Below, piece after piece: positions 45,358-55,004 of a stretch of DNA of 64,000 nucleotides (positions are counted from its first letter, which is position 1; every line of letters begins with the position of its first letter). The position numbers and the translations under genes are program-made. The DNA comes from an uncultured Pseudomonadota bacterium. Lineage in GTDB: Bacteria > Pseudomonadota > Gammaproteobacteria > Steroidobacterales > Steroidobacteraceae. The notes beneath the pieces are model-generated. The model was not told the DNA's origin. It worked only from the letters and a program-made list of their open reading frames with translations, and did no database searches. The DNA lies in the NCBI GenBank assembly GCA_903884105.1, contig CAISDJ010000008.1, forward strand, positions 1 through 64,000, read 5' to 3'.

Positions 45358-46344
45358 ATGCAGATTTTTTCCCAGAAGGACGTCAACAAGAAGGCGCTCA
45401 AGGGCGCCCGCATCGTGATCCTCGGCTACGGCAGCCAGGGTCGTGCGCACGCACTCAACCTCAAGGAGAGCGGTTACGACGTCGTCGTGGGCGTACGCAA
45501 GAACGGCGCCAGCTGGGCCAAGGCCAAGAAGGACGGCCTGCAGGTCGCCGAACCCGCCACCGCCGTGAAGGACGCGAAGCTCGTCGCGATGCTCGTCCCC
45601 GACATCGCGCAGAAGGAACTCTACGGACAGGTCATTGCCAACATCCCCAAGGGTGCCACGCTGCTGTTCGCGCACGGCTTCAACGTGCACTTCAAGCAGA
45701 TCAAGCCCCGCAAGGACCTCGATGTCGTGCTGATCGCGCCGAAGGGCCCCGGTGACCTCGTCCGCCGCCAGTACCAGCAGGGCCGTGGCGTGCCCGCGCT
45801 CATCGCCGTCCACCAGGATGCCACGAAGGGTGCCCGCGACAACGCCCTCGCCTATGCCGACGGCATCGGTAGCACCCGTGGCGGCGTGCTCACGACGACG
45901 TTTGCCGAGGAGACGGAAACGGATCTGTTCGGCGAGCAGGTCGTCCTCTGTGGCGGCACCACGCACCTGGTCATGAAGGGCTTCGAGACGTTGGTGGAAG
46001 CCGGCTACCAGCCCGAAGTGGCCTACTACGAAGTCCTGCACGAACTGAAGCTGATCGTCGACCTGCTGCACGAAGGCGGCCTGGCCAAGATGCACCAATT
46101 CATCAGCGACACCGCCAAGTACGGCGACCTGACGCGCGGCCCGCGCATCGTCAACAAGACCACGAAGAAGGAAATGAAGAAGGTCCTGAAGGAAATCCAG
46201 GACGGCAAGTTTGCGCGCCAGTGGATGAAGGAAGCCAAGAGCGGCATGAAGAAGTACAAGAAGCTGATGAACCAGGACCTGAAGCACCCGATCGAGAAGG
46301 TCGGCGTGAAGCTCCGCGCGCGGATGCCCTGGCTCAACGGCTGA
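45358..46344 (+). CDS. ilvC: Ketol-acid reductoisomerase
   Basis: Class I (short) NADPH-dependent enzyme of valine, leucine and isoleucine synthesis, 328 residues. The Rossmann motif is [13 protein letters not shown] (23-35), then [13 protein letters not shown] and the metal-binding glutamates in [10 protein letters not shown] and [13 protein letters not shown] lies 7 bases before ATG 45358; in-frame upstream sequence is leader. It is the first gene of ilvC-leuA-ilvE-leuC-leuD-leuB. The acetolactate synthase genes usually found before or after ilvC are absent here. Confidence 0.97.
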   Translation: MQIFSQKDVNKKALKGARIVILGYGSQGRAHALNLKESGYDVVVGVRKNGASWAKAKKDGLQVAEPATAVKDAKLVAMLVPDIAQKELYGQVIANIPKGATLLFAHGFNVHFKQIKPRKDLDVVLIAPKGPGDLVRRQYQQGRGVPALIAVHQDATKGARDNALAYADGIGSTRGGVLTTTFAEETETDLFGEQVVLCGGTTHLVMKGFETLVEAGYQPEVAYYEVLHELKLIVDLLHEGGLAKMHQFISDTAKYGDLTRGPRIVNKTTKKEMKKVLKEIQDGKFARQWMKEAKSGMKKYKKLMNQDLKHPIEKVGVKLRARMPWLNG

Positions 46345-46358
46345 GGGCTGCCTGCTTC

Positions 46359-47942
46359 ATGACACAACCGGGGTCCGACCGCGTATTGATCTTCGACACC
46401 ACGCTGCGTGACGGCGAGCAGTCGCCTGGGTGCAGCATGACGCAACCCGAGAAGCTGCGAGTGGCGCGAGCCCTCGCGGAACTCGGTGTCGATATCATCG
46501 AGGCCGGTTTCCCGGTCGCCTCTCGGGGCGACTGGGAGTCCGTCAATGCCATCGCCCGTGAGATCCACGGGCCGACCATTGCCGGACTCGCCCGCTGCAA
46601 CAAGGACGATATCGAGACGGCTTGGCGCGCGTTACAGGATGCCAGTCGCCCTCGCCTGCACGTGTTCCTTGCGACCAGCGCGATCCATCGCCAGTACAAG
46701 CTCAACATGGCCAAGGAAGAAATCATCCGCACCGCCGTTGAAGGCGTTCGTCGGGCGCGCGCGTTGTGCGACGACGTGGAGTTTTCCCCGGAAGACGCCT
46801 CGCGCACCGAGCTTGAGTTCCTGGCCGAGGTGGTCGAGGCCGTCGTCGACGCCGGCGCAACCACGGTCAATGTCCCCGATACGGTGGGTTACACCGTCCC
46901 GGAAGAATTCCATGATGTCTTTGCCTACCTGAAGCGCCATGTACGCGGCATCGACAAGATAACCCTGTCCGTGCATTGTCACGACGACTTGGGCATGGCG
47001 GTGGCGAACAGCCTCGCTGCCGTCCGGGCAGGCGCCCGTCAGGTCGAATGCACGATCAACGGCATCGGCGAACGGGCCGGCAACTGCTCACTGGAAGAAG
47101 TCGTCATGGCCCTGAAGACGCGCGAGAGCTTCTTCGGGCTGACCACTGGTATCCAGACCAATCGCCTCTATCCGACCAGCCGCATCGTTTCGCAGATCAC
47201 CGGCATGCCAGTGCCACGCAACAAGGCCATCGTCGGTGAAAATGCCTTTGCCCATGAATCGGGCATCCACCAGCACGGCATGCTCCGGCATCACTCCACG
47301 TACGAGATCATGCGTCCGCAAGACGTCGGCCTGTCGCGTACGAGCCTGGTACTCGGCAAGCATAGCGGCCGCCATGCCCTGCGTGAACGAGTCAAGGAAC
47401 TCGGCTTCGAGATCGATGAGGCGGAGTTCGCCCGTGTATTCGAGGAATTCAAGGCGCTGGCCGACAAGAAGAAGGAATTGTTCGATGGCGATATCGAGGC
47501 ACTGGTCATGCGCGCCGAATCCGGTGCGCCCGGTCCCTGGCTGCTGGAGGCCGTCGAAGTCACCACCCGCAGCAATGCCGCTGCGCTCGCCAAGGTGCGC
47601 CTGAAGCACGTGGACGGGAGAGTGCTTGAACAGCAGACGAGCGGTGACGGCCCCGTCGATGCTGCCATCAAGGCGATCGAGCAGATCACCGCCGTCGCCG
47701 TGAAGGTCAGCAAGTTCGAGTTGCACAGCCTCTCCGGCGGTGAAGATGCCCAGGGCGAGGCCGTGATCACCGTCGAGCACAATGGCCGCGGCTATCGCGG
47801 CACCAGCGCCAGCACCGACATCGTCGAGGCGGCGGCTCATGCATTCCTTGAGGTCGTCAATCGCATCGAGTCGACGCGCCTCACTGCCGAGCGCAACGGC
47901 GGCGAGCGTCGCGCCGACCCGCCAGCAGTCGCCGCGGTATAG
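46359..47942 (+). CDS. leuA: 2-isopropylmalate synthase
   Basis: Commits 2-ketoisovalerate to leucine. The 527 residues comprise a TIM barrel starting DRVLIFDTTLRDGEQSPG with metal ligands in VHCHDDLGMA and the GIGERAGN motif. A C-terminal LeuA regulatory domain (about 395-510) provides leucine feedback. ATG 46359 follows the ilvC stop by 14 bases; the ribosome-binding site GAGGG is somewhat distant. The protein ends in an extra AERNGGERRADPPAVAAV-like tail. Confidence 0.96.
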   Translation: MTQPGSDRVLIFDTTLRDGEQSPGCSMTQPEKLRVARALAELGVDIIEAGFPVASRGDWESVNAIAREIHGPTIAGLARCNKDDIETAWRALQDASRPRLHVFLATSAIHRQYKLNMAKEEIIRTAVEGVRRARALCDDVEFSPEDASRTELEFLAEVVEAVVDAGATTVNVPDTVGYTVPEEFHDVFAYLKRHVRGIDKITLSVHCHDDLGMAVANSLAAVRAGARQVECTINGIGERAGNCSLEEVVMALKTRESFFGLTTGIQTNRLYPTSRIVSQITGMPVPRNKAIVGENAFAHESGIHQHGMLRHHSTYEIMRPQDVGLSRTSLVLGKHSGRHALRERVKELGFEIDEAEFARVFEEFKALADKKKELFDGDIEALVMRAESGAPGPWLLEAVEVTTRSNAAALAKVRLKHVDGRVLEQQTSGDGPVDAAIKAIEQITAVAVKVSKFELHSLSGGEDAQGEAVITVEHNGRGYRGTSASTDIVEAAAHAFLEVVNRIESTRLTAERNGGERRADPPAVAAV

Positions 47943-48019
47943 TTGCCCGGGTTCAAGAGGGCTTGCCGCGCGTTCGCGGAGCCAGTCGAGTCGAAAGTCG
48001 GAAGAGGTTGTACAGTCCC

Positions 48020-48979
48020 ATGCCCATAGCAGAAGCAAAATTCATCTGGCAGAACGGCAAGCTCGTTGCCTGGGAAAAGGCAACCGTCCATGTATTGGCC
48101 CATGCGCTACATTACGGCTCTACGGTATTCGAAGGCGTCCGTGCCTATGCGACGTCCAATGGCCCGGCGATTTTCCGCCTGCAGGATCACACGCGCAGGC
48201 TGTTCGACTCCGCACGCATCTACCGGATGGACATCCCCTACACCCCGGCGGAGATCAACGCCGCCTGCAAGCTGATCGTCACTGCGAATGAGCTTAACAA
48301 GGGCGCATACCTCAGGCCTTTTGCCTACCGCGGCTATGGTGAAATCGGCGTGGCGCCGAAGAATCCTCCACCCATCGATACGGTGGTCGCAGGTTTTGAG
48401 TGGGGCGCATACCTCGGTGCCGACGGCCTCGAAAACGGGATCGATGTCTGTGTGTCCTCGTGGCAGCGGCTGGCGCCGAATACCATTCCTGCATTGGGCA
48501 AGGCCGCGGGCAACTACCTGTCCAGCCAGCTCATCAGCATGGAAGCCAAACGCCTCGGGTTTGCCGAAGGCATCGGTCTCGGCACCGACGGCAGCGTCAG
48601 CGAAGGCGCTGGCGAGAACCTCTTCCTGGTGCGGGATGGCGTCATCCACACGCCGGCAGTAGCCAACTCGATCCTGCAGGGCATCACCCGCGATACGGTC
48701 ATGACCCTCGCTCGCGAGCACGGCTTCACGGTCCGCGAGCAGACGATGCCCCGCGAAATGCTGTACATGGCAGACGAAATCTTCCTGACCGGCACCGCTG
48801 CGGAAATCACGCCAGTGCGTTCAGTGGACCGGATCCAGGTGGGAGCTGGACGCCGTGGCCCGATAACGGAAACCTTGCAGACGGCTTTCTTCGGGCTGTT
48901 CAACGGCAAGACCCCCGACAAGTGGGGCTGGCTGTCCCTGTGCAACGACGCGGCTCCTGGCGTTGCAGCAGCTGACTGA
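48020..48979 (+). CDS. ilvE: Branched-chain amino acid aminotransferase
   Basis: A fold-type IV PLP enzyme of 319 residues for the last step of valine, leucine and isoleucine synthesis. The PLP lysine is K161 in IPALGKAAGNYLSSQL; HYGSTVFEGVRAY, EGAGENLF and FLTGTAAEITPV are diagnostic. The start ATG 48020 is 77 bases after leuA. Its insertion between leuA and leuC is uncommon but consistent with the pathway. Confidence 0.95.
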   Translation: MPIAEAKFIWQNGKLVAWEKATVHVLAHALHYGSTVFEGVRAYATSNGPAIFRLQDHTRRLFDSARIYRMDIPYTPAEINAACKLIVTANELNKGAYLRPFAYRGYGEIGVAPKNPPPIDTVVAGFEWGAYLGADGLENGIDVCVSSWQRLAPNTIPALGKAAGNYLSSQLISMEAKRLGFAEGIGLGTDGSVSEGAGENLFLVRDGVIHTPAVANSILQGITRDTVMTLAREHGFTVREQTMPREMLYMADEIFLTGTAAEITPVRSVDRIQVGAGRRGPITETLQTAFFGLFNGKTPDKWGWLSLCNDAAPGVAAAD

Positions 48980-48994
48980 TCCACGGCACGACTC

Positions 48995-50395
48995 ATGTCC
49001 CAGAAAACCCTGTTCGAAAAGGTATGGGAGCGGCACGAAGTCGTTCCCGAAACGGCCGACACCCCCGCAGTTCTCTACATTGATCTCCACCTGATCCATG
49101 AAGTGACCACGCCGCAGGCCTTCACGCTCCTGCGCGAGCAGAACCTGAAGGTTCGCCGACCGGATCGCATCCTGGCCACGATGGATCACTCGACGCCCAC
49201 CACCACGGAAGAGATCTTCGGCCGCATCCCGATCCGCATGGAGTCGGCCGCGCAGCAGATCCACAAGCTCGAGGACAACTGCCGCGAGTTCGGCATCGAA
49301 CTGCTCGGCATGACGCACAAGGATCGCGGCATCGTGCATATCATCGGTCCTGAACTGGGCGCGACGCAGCCAGGCAAGACAATTGTCTGCGGAGACAGCC
49401 ACACCGCCACACACGGTGCATTCGGTGCGCTGGCATTCGGCATCGGCACGACCGAAGTGGGCCACGTCCTTGCCACGCAGAGCCTGCTGCAGCGTCGCCC
49501 GAAAACGCTGGCCATCAACGTCAAGGGTCGCTTGCCTGCGGGCGTGGCTGCCAAGGACCTGATCCTCGCCATCATCGGCAAGATCGGGGTCGGCGGTGGC
49601 ACGGGCCACGTGATCGAGTATCGCGGCGAAGCCATCAGTGCACTGTCGATGGACGAGCGGATGACCATCTGCAACATGTCCATCGAGGCGGGTGCGCGAG
49701 CGGGCATGATTGCCCCCGATGAAACCACGTTCGAGTACCTCAATGGCCGTCCCAAGGCACCGCAAGGCGCCGCCTGGGACAAGGCGGTTGCCGCGTGGCG
49801 CGAGCTCAAGTCCGACGCGGGTGCCCGCTTCGACCGCGAAGTCGACATCGACGCCTCGGCACTCGAACCGATGATCACCTACGGCACGCATCCCGGCATG
49901 GTGTTGCCGATTTCCGGCTCCGTGCCCACGAAGCCGGACGATCCGGCCTTTGCGAAGGCGCTGAACTACATGGGCATGACGCCGGGTGAGCGATTGCTCG
50001 ACAAGCCCATCAACATCGTGTTCATCGGCAGCTGCACCAACGCAAGGTTGTCGGATATCCAGTTGGCCGCACGCGTCATCAAAGGCCACAAGGTCGCCGC
50101 GGGCGTGCGGATGCTCGTGGTTCCCGGTTCACAGCAGATCAAGCATGCCGCGGAAGCGCTTGGCCTCGACAAGATCTTTCTCGACGCGGGCGCGGAATGG
50201 CGTGAGTCGGGCTGCTCCATGTGCATCGGCATGAACGGTGACCTCGCCGGAAAAGGCGAGTATGTGGTCAGCACCAGCAACCGCAACTTCGAAGGTCGCC
50301 AGGGTCAGGGGGCGCGCACATTGCTCGCTAGCCCGGCCACGGCGGCGGCGGCGGCGATTCGTGGACGGATTACCGATCCCCGGCAGTTCCTGTAA
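48995..50395 (+). CDS. leuC: 3-isopropylmalate dehydratase large subunit
   Basis: Aconitase-family subunit of 466 residues carrying the 4Fe-4S cluster through C347 (GSCTN), C407 and C410 ([10 protein letters not shown]). MDHSTPTT and [20 protein letters not shown] are typical. It pairs with LeuD to isomerise 2-isopropylmalate. It begins 15 bases after ilvE. Confidence 0.97.
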   Translation: MSQKTLFEKVWERHEVVPETADTPAVLYIDLHLIHEVTTPQAFTLLREQNLKVRRPDRILATMDHSTPTTTEEIFGRIPIRMESAAQQIHKLEDNCREFGIELLGMTHKDRGIVHIIGPELGATQPGKTIVCGDSHTATHGAFGALAFGIGTTEVGHVLATQSLLQRRPKTLAINVKGRLPAGVAAKDLILAIIGKIGVGGGTGHVIEYRGEAISALSMDERMTICNMSIEAGARAGMIAPDETTFEYLNGRPKAPQGAAWDKAVAAWRELKSDAGARFDREVDIDASALEPMITYGTHPGMVLPISGSVPTKPDDPAFAKALNYMGMTPGERLLDKPINIVFIGSCTNARLSDIQLAARVIKGHKVAAGVRMLVVPGSQQIKHAAEALGLDKIFLDAGAEWRESGCSMCIGMNGDLAGKGEYVVSTSNRNFEGRQGQGARTLLASPATAAAAAIRGRITDPRQFL

Positions 50396-50416
50396 TTCAC
50401 TCGACCCCTAGCGACC

Positions 50417-51028
50417 ATGCCTTACCCGCAAAACACCAGCCAGTCCTATGAGATGCAGCCGATCAAGTCCGTGAAGTCACGGACCGTTGTCCTGCCCTCC
50501 ACCGACATCGACACGGACCAGATCATTCCCGCGCGCTTCCTGCGCACGACCACCAAGGAAGGCCTTGGCAAGCAGCTGTTCTCAGACTGGCGCTACGATG
50601 CGAACGGTACTCCGAAAACTGACTTCGTTCTGAATCTCCCTGAATCCCAGGGCGCTGCGATCCTGGTCGCAGGCAACAATTTCGGCTGCGGTTCTTCACG
50701 GGAGCATGCCCCGTGGGCGTTGATGGACTTCGGCATTCGTGCCGTCATCAGCACCGAGATTGCGGACATCTTTAGCAGCAACGCGCTCAAGAACGGCCTG
50801 CTGCCGCTGGTCATCGACAAGGCGACACACGCGTGGCTGATGGAACACCCCGGCGCGGACGTCGAGATCGACCTTGAAACAACCACGCTGAAACTGCCGG
50901 ATGGCAAATCCGTCAAGTTCCCGATTGAGGCTTTCGCACGTTACTGCCTGCTGAATGGCATCGACGAGCTGGGCTACCTGCTGAACCAGGACGACGCGAT
51001 CAGCCGTCACGAACGAGCCTACCCATGA
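50417..51028 (+). CDS. leuD: 3-isopropylmalate dehydratase small subunit
   Basis: Swivel-domain subunit that completes the LeuC active site, 203 residues. [14 protein letters not shown] and [16 protein letters not shown] are family signatures. ATG 50417 is used; an alternative ATG at 50453 (MQPIKSV) would give 191 residues and matches many LeuD N-termini better, and neither has a good ribosome-binding site. It overlaps leuB by ATGA. Confidence 0.96.
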   Translation: MPYPQNTSQSYEMQPIKSVKSRTVVLPSTDIDTDQIIPARFLRTTTKEGLGKQLFSDWRYDANGTPKTDFVLNLPESQGAAILVAGNNFGCGSSREHAPWALMDFGIRAVISTEIADIFSSNALKNGLLPLVIDKATHAWLMEHPGADVEIDLETTTLKLPDGKSVKFPIEAFARYCLLNGIDELGYLLNQDDAISRHERAYP

Positions 51029-52086
51029 AGGCACGCATTGTTGTCTTGCCGGGCGACGGCATTGGTCCCGAAGTCACTGCGCAGGCAGTCAAGGTCCTCG
51101 CTGCAGTGGCCAGGCGCTTTGGCCACGAGTTCACGTTCGACCAGCAGCTCATCGGTGGCGCCGCGATCGATGCCACCGGGTCGGCGTTGCCTCCAGAGAC
51201 CCTGGCGGCTTGCCAGGCTGCGAGTGCGGTCCTGCTCGGCGCGGTCGGTGGACCCAAGTGGTCCGATCCGGCGGCGAAGATCCGGCCCGAGCAGGGACTG
51301 CTGGCGATTCGCAAGGGCCTTGGCTTGTTCGCGAACCTTCGCCCGGTCACGCTGCACCCGGCTCTGCTGGACGCCTCGACCATCAAGGCCGAAGTACTCA
51401 AGGGCACCGACATCATGGTGGTCCGCGAACTGACCGGCGGCATCTACTTCGGCGAAAAGACCCGCACCGCCACGACCGCAAGCGACCTGTGTACCTACTC
51501 GGTCGAGGAAGTCGAGCGCGTGGTGCGCGTGGCCGGCAAGCTGGCAATGGGTCGACGCAAGTCGCTCGTGTCTGTCGACAAGGCGAACGTGCTTGAGACT
51601 TCCCGCCTGTGGCGCCAGGTCGCGGAGCGCGTCCTGAAGTCCGAGTTCCCCGAGGTCACCTTCGAACACATGCTGGTGGACTCCGCCGCGATGCATCTCA
51701 TCCGCAAGCCAACGAGTTTCGATGTGATCGTCACCGAGAACATGTTCGGCGACATCCTGACCGATGAAGCTTCCATGCTTGCAGGGTCAATGGGCTTGCT
51801 GCCTTCCGCATCGCTGGGTTCTGGAACACTTGGACTGTACGAGCCTATTCATGGCTCTGCGCCCGATATTGCAGGCCGCGGAATTGCGAATCCGTTTGGC
51901 GCCATCCTGAGTGCCGCGATGTTGCTCAGGCACTCGTTAGGCCTGCTGCCGGAAGCCGCGGCGATCGAGGCGGCAGTCTCCTCGGCTGTCACCGCCGGGG
52001 TCAGAACGGCAGACATTGCTGCCGGGGGACCCCAAGTATCCACTTCCGAGGCCGGAGAGGCTGTCTTGAGGATTCTTTTAGGTTAG
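51025..52086 (+). CDS. leuB: 3-isopropylmalate dehydrogenase
   Basis: NAD-dependent oxidative decarboxylase of leucine synthesis, 353 residues. [11 protein letters not shown] at the start, [10 protein letters not shown], the metal-binding [15 protein letters not shown] and [13 protein letters not shown] are diagnostic. Its start overlaps the leuD stop. It is the last gene of the operon; a strong terminator follows only about 310 bases downstream. Confidence 0.97.
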   Translation: MKARIVVLPGDGIGPEVTAQAVKVLAAVARRFGHEFTFDQQLIGGAAIDATGSALPPETLAACQAASAVLLGAVGGPKWSDPAAKIRPEQGLLAIRKGLGLFANLRPVTLHPALLDASTIKAEVLKGTDIMVVRELTGGIYFGEKTRTATTASDLCTYSVEEVERVVRVAGKLAMGRRKSLVSVDKANVLETSRLWRQVAERVLKSEFPEVTFEHMLVDSAAMHLIRKPTSFDVIVTENMFGDILTDEASMLAGSMGLLPSASLGSGTLGLYEPIHGSAPDIAGRGIANPFGAILSAAMLLRHSLGLLPEAAAIEAAVSSAVTAGVRTADIAAGGPQVSTSEAGEAVLRILLG

Positions 52087-52205
52087 TGACTTAACTTATT
52101 GATTTATAGCCAGTCGCCCGTTCTTATGACGGCCGTCTGCCTTAGTCTGCTCGGTCAAATTGGGCGTTTTGCCCAAAAATTGCCCCCCAACTGCCGCCGG
52201 AGATT
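52087..52205 (+). other. leuB 3' flank with a short hairpin
   Basis: Non-coding. TTGGGC (52160-52165) and GCCCAA (52171-52176) form a 6-bp hairpin with a 5-base loop; it is followed by A rather than T on the plus strand, so it does not look like a leuB terminator. Read on the minus strand only three T follow the stem. GGAG at 52199-52202 belongs to the element described next. Confidence 0.4.
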
Positions 52206-52209
52206 GGTT

Positions 52210-52248
52210 ATGATCCAGTCAGGCGCGGCGGTTCTCCCGCTCCTTTAG
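52210..52248 (+). CDS. Possible 12-residue small ORF
   Basis: ATG 52210 is preceded by GGAG at 7 bases and encodes MIQSGAAVLPLL, then TAG. Three leucine codons (CTC, CTC, CTT) come at the end, followed by a stem with T6. This resembles a leucine attenuation leader, but no gene lies downstream on this strand. It could be a remnant or part of a dual-function small RNA. Confidence 0.3.
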   Translation: MIQSGAAVLPLL

Positions 52249-52396
52249 CTTCTGCAGCCTCTGGCTATAACCCTTTTTTGCGCGGCCTTTCGAGGTCGAC
52301 GTGTCTTTGGTGGAAACGGAACTCGCGTCGGGTTAGTCCCCATGCTGCAACGGTTCATCCCGTTGCGGCGAGACCTTGATCTTCGTTGCCACATCT

Positions 52397-52426
52397 AGGC
52401 CGGCCCTAACAGGCCGGCCTTTTTTT
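52397..52426 (+). terminator. Strong intrinsic terminator
   Basis: AGGCCGGCC (52397-52405) and GGCCGGCCT (52412-52420) form a perfect nine-pair stem with loop CTAACA, followed by a T tract to 52426. On the opposite strand the stem is followed by AGATG, so it serves plus-strand transcripts, not metB. Confidence 0.92.
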
Positions 52427-52440
52427 GCTCTCCTGATCCC

Positions 52441-53619
52441 TCAGCGAGGTGATCGCCTGACGCGGTCGAGCGCGGCACGCAGATCCGCGAGCAGGTCTCG
52501 CACATCTTCAATTCCGACCGACAACCGGATCAGCCCGTCAGTGATCCCTGCCCGCGCCCTGGTTTCTGCATCGAGCGCTGCGTGCGTCATGGTGGTCGGG
52601 TGCGCTGCCAGGCTCTCAACCCCACCCAGCGATTCCGCCAGCGAGAAACACTTGAGTCCATCGAAGAACGCACGCACCTGATTGAGCCCGCCGGCCAGTT
52701 CAAAACTGACCATGGCACCGAAGCCGGACTGCTGCTTTCGTGCCAACGCATGCTGCGGATGGGTGTCGAGCCCCGGAAAGTGCACCGCCTGCACCGCGGA
52801 ATCTTGCGACAGCAAATCCGCTACGGCGGCAGCATTGGCCGCATGTGCCTGCATTCTCACATGCAGAGTCCGCAACCCCCGCAGGGTCAGGAAGCTGTCG
52901 AACGGTGCTCCGATCAATCCGGTTGCGTTACCCCACCACTCGAGCTGCTGTTGCAGCGCTGGCGTTGCCGCGATGACGACCCCGCCGACCACGTCGCTGT
53001 GGCCGTTCAGGTACTTCGTTGTTGAATGCACGACGAGGTCCGAGCCCAACGCAATGGGCTGCTGCCATACGGGGGATAGGAAGGTATTGTCAGTTGCGAC
53101 GAGCGCTCCCTGCTCATGCGCAGCCGCGGCAATCGAACGGACATCCGCCACCCGCAGCAGCGGATTGCTCGGTGTTTCGATCCATACCAGGGCGGGCTTC
53201 CGCTTCATCGCGGAGGCGACGGCCACCGCGTCTGTCTGATCAATGAATTCGATACGCAGCACGCCGCGGTGCGCGAGTGCGCTGAACAGCCGATAGGTCC
53301 CGCCATAGCAATCGTGAGGAGCGACCACGAGGTCAGTCGGACCGACCAGTTGACTGACCAGGGTCACGGCAGCCATGCCGGATGCCGTGACTACGGCCCC
53401 TGCCCCGCCTTCGAGGTCGGCCAATGCCGTTGCAAGCGCGTCGCGCGTGGGATTGCCCGAACGGCTGTAGTCGTAGCGACCCTTCTCGCCAAAGGCAGTG
53501 AAGGCGAAGTTCGTGGTCAGATAAAGAGGCGGGACCACCGCATGGTGCTGCGTGTCGCTCTCAAGCCCCGCGCGTACGACGCGCGTCGCCACCTGGCAGG
53601 GATTCGGATCGTCGCTCAT
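52441..53619 (-). CDS. metB: Cystathionine gamma-synthase / trans-sulfuration PLP enzyme
   Basis: A Cys/Met-metabolism PLP enzyme of 392 residues. The PLP lysine is in HSTTKYLNGHSDVVGG; YDYSRSGNPTRDALATALADLEGG and ETPSNPLL are family motifs. It is coupled to metX by a 4-base overlap and shares the SAM riboswitch, supporting a role in methionine synthesis from activated homoserine. A direct-sulfhydrylation enzyme (MetZ) cannot be excluded by sequence reading alone. Confidence 0.9.
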   Translation of the reverse strand: MSDDPNPCQVATRVVRAGLESDTQHHAVVPPLYLTTNFAFTAFGEKGRYDYSRSGNPTRDALATALADLEGGAGAVVTASGMAAVTLVSQLVGPTDLVVAPHDCYGGTYRLFSALAHRGVLRIEFIDQTDAVAVASAMKRKPALVWIETPSNPLLRVADVRSIAAAAHEQGALVATDNTFLSPVWQQPIALGSDLVVHSTTKYLNGHSDVVGGVVIAATPALQQQLEWWGNATGLIGAPFDSFLTLRGLRTLHVRMQAHAANAAAVADLLSQDSAVQAVHFPGLDTHPQHALARKQQSGFGAMVSFELAGGLNQVRAFFDGLKCFSLAESLGGVESLAAHPTTMTHAALDAETRARAGITDGLIRLSVGIEDVRDLLADLRAALDRVRRSPR

Positions 53620-54662
53620 GGCTCGGGGCCTCCGGACAGGGCCTCCGCAAGGACCGGTCGCATTGCTTCAACTTCCTTGAGGAACGCATCGTGACCATAG
53701 ACTGACGACAGTTCCGTCAATCTGCAGCGCGCAGCCACGCGATCGCGCAGGCTGCGCATGTCCGCGATCGGCACCAACTGATCTTCAAGCACGCCGATCA
53801 ATGTAGTCGGAACCCGGATCTTCGCCGGCTCGACAAAGTGCAGATCGATGGACTCCGAGAGGCAGACGAACGCTTCCGGGATGTATCTCTGCGCATAGGC
53901 GTCGCCCCGCGCGAACAGATAGGACTCGACCGGAAACCTGAAGCCGCTGTCGGTTTTCGTGGGAGGGCCACCAAAACGGGCCGCGAATTCGGCCGGGCTG
54001 CGATAGGTCGCCATCGCCAGTGCCCTCGCCAGCTTGAGGCCTTCGGCCCCCTCACCTCGTGAAGCCGCATGCCGCACGATGGCCCGCTGAACGCTGCGCC
54101 ATGCGGTTGCCATCGGGTGCGTATGGTCGGCCGCGCTGATCGACACGATATGACCCACTTCGTCGGGATACCGTTCGGCAAAAGCGAGCGCCACCATGCC
54201 GCCATAAGAGGCGCCGACGATGGCGTGCAGCCGCTTGGCGCCGAGATGTGCAATCAGGCGGTGGAGTATTTCTGCCTGGTCGAACGCGCTGATGCTAGGG
54301 AAGCGGCTGTCACCCGCCATGGGGCCGGTGGAGTCGCCGCTGGCTCCTAGAAAATCGAAGCCGAGAATGGCGAACCGGTTGGAATCGACCGGACAACCTG
54401 GCCCGACGACGCCATTCCACCACCCCTGCTGTCCCGCATTGGCCTCCGAGAACACCACGCGACTCGCAGAAATGCCCCCAAGAGCGGCAACGATGGGCGT
54501 GTCCCCGCTGCGCGCGCCGGTGAGGCGCCATGCCACTTTGACGTCACCCAGGGTGCCGCCGAACTGCAGCGGCAGGTCACCGGCAATCGTGAGGATGCCT
54601 TCCCGCGCCTCCTGGGCAACGGACCGGTCTTCCGCCTGTGAGGCAGTCACTCGTGTAGTCAT
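53616..54662 (-). CDS. metX: Homoserine O-acyltransferase MetX
   Basis: An alpha/beta-hydrolase-fold acyltransferase of 348 residues that activates homoserine. The nucleophile is S152 in VGASYGGMVALAFAERYP; the acid is in GVLEDQLVPI and the histidine in VYGHDAFLKE. Many proteobacterial proteins of this MetX group use succinyl-CoA rather than acetyl-CoA; the acyl donor cannot be settled here. ATG 54662 is chosen over an upstream in-frame start at 54755 because the latter falls within the structured leader. The ribosome-binding site (GGAG) is rather far. Confidence 0.92.
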   Translation of the reverse strand: MTTRVTASQAEDRSVAQEAREGILTIAGDLPLQFGGTLGDVKVAWRLTGARSGDTPIVAALGGISASRVVFSEANAGQQGWWNGVVGPGCPVDSNRFAILGFDFLGASGDSTGPMAGDSRFPSISAFDQAEILHRLIAHLGAKRLHAIVGASYGGMVALAFAERYPDEVGHIVSISAADHTHPMATAWRSVQRAIVRHAASRGEGAEGLKLARALAMATYRSPAEFAARFGGPPTKTDSGFRFPVESYLFARGDAYAQRYIPEAFVCLSESIDLHFVEPAKIRVPTTLIGVLEDQLVPIADMRSLRDRVAARCRLTELSSVYGHDAFLKEVEAMRPVLAEALSGGPEP

Positions 54663-54852
54663 CTGGACAGACGCTCTCCAAAGCCTCCCGCGGACAAGGA
54701 CCCATACCCTTGGCAACAGGCGGAACTCCCTGATGGCAGGGAGCGGTTTCCACACATCGGAAACCCCTACGGAGAGCCGTAGCGGCAGGTCGCTGTAGCC
54801 TGACCTCGAAGCCCTGGCGCCGGTTAGGGAGCTCGCGCCTCAAGGTTCTACA
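54663..54852 (-). promoter_or_regulatory. Expression platform of the metX leader
   Basis: Between the riboswitch and metX three perfect hairpins follow in series: CTACGG/CCGTAG (54767-54782), GGTTTCC/GGAAACC (54745-54765) and CTCCCTG/CAGGGAG (54726-54743). In addition GGTGCTGTAG (54848-54857) can pair with CTACAGC and ACC (54788-54798, one bulge); that sequence overlaps the 3' arm of riboswitch stem P1, so the two pairings exclude each other. No U-tract follows a hairpin, so control at translation or by Rho is more likely than intrinsic termination. Confidence 0.6.
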
Positions 54853-54998
54853 GCACCTCATCTGTCGGCCCCGCCGCTGCCTTCTGGTCTGGCAGCGGGA
54901 CGGGATACCGCAGGAGTTGGCACCTTTTCGCGGGGGTTAGCTCGCGACGGTTGCCCCGGCTTCAAAGGGCCTGACCCTCAGCCGGTCTCGATGAGTGC
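54853..54998 (-). promoter_or_regulatory. SAM-I-type (S-box) riboswitch upstream of metX
   Basis: On the minus strand the conserved core is visible in order: GAGGGTCAGGCCC, TGAAGCC, GGCAACC, AAGGTGCCAACTCCTGC and AGATGAG. Stem P1 is closed by GCACTCATC (54990-54998) with GATGAGGTGC (54853-54862), one bulge. The GAG...CTGAGGG part forms the kink-turn of P2. This fold binds S-adenosylmethionine and lowers expression of methionine genes; the downstream genes are metX-metB, exactly as expected. Confidence 0.93.
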
Positions 54999-55004
54999 TA
55001 AAAG

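Larger units (their letters stand above)
52206..52426 (+). ncRNA. Structured RNA candidate between leuB and metB
   Basis: Three stems lie in order. GGTTAT plus CCAG (52206-52218) pairs with CTGG plus ATAACC (52261-52272) and is followed by six T at 52274-52279. GCTGCAACGG (52344-52353) pairs with CCGTTGCGGC (52360-52369), ten pairs with one wobble. A perfect terminator ends at 52426. There is no plus-strand gene downstream, so this is either a structured leuB 3' end or an independent small RNA. No clear promoter is visible; TATGAT at 52209 has no -35 at good distance. I do not recognise a known RNA family. Confidence 0.45.

Noticed and set aside
52347-52366. GGTTCATCC with flanking stem, resembling a tRNA T-arm
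   Set aside because: The stem has seven or more pairs with a six-base loop, and no acceptor, D or anticodon arm can be found around it. It is a hairpin of the structured region, not a tRNA.
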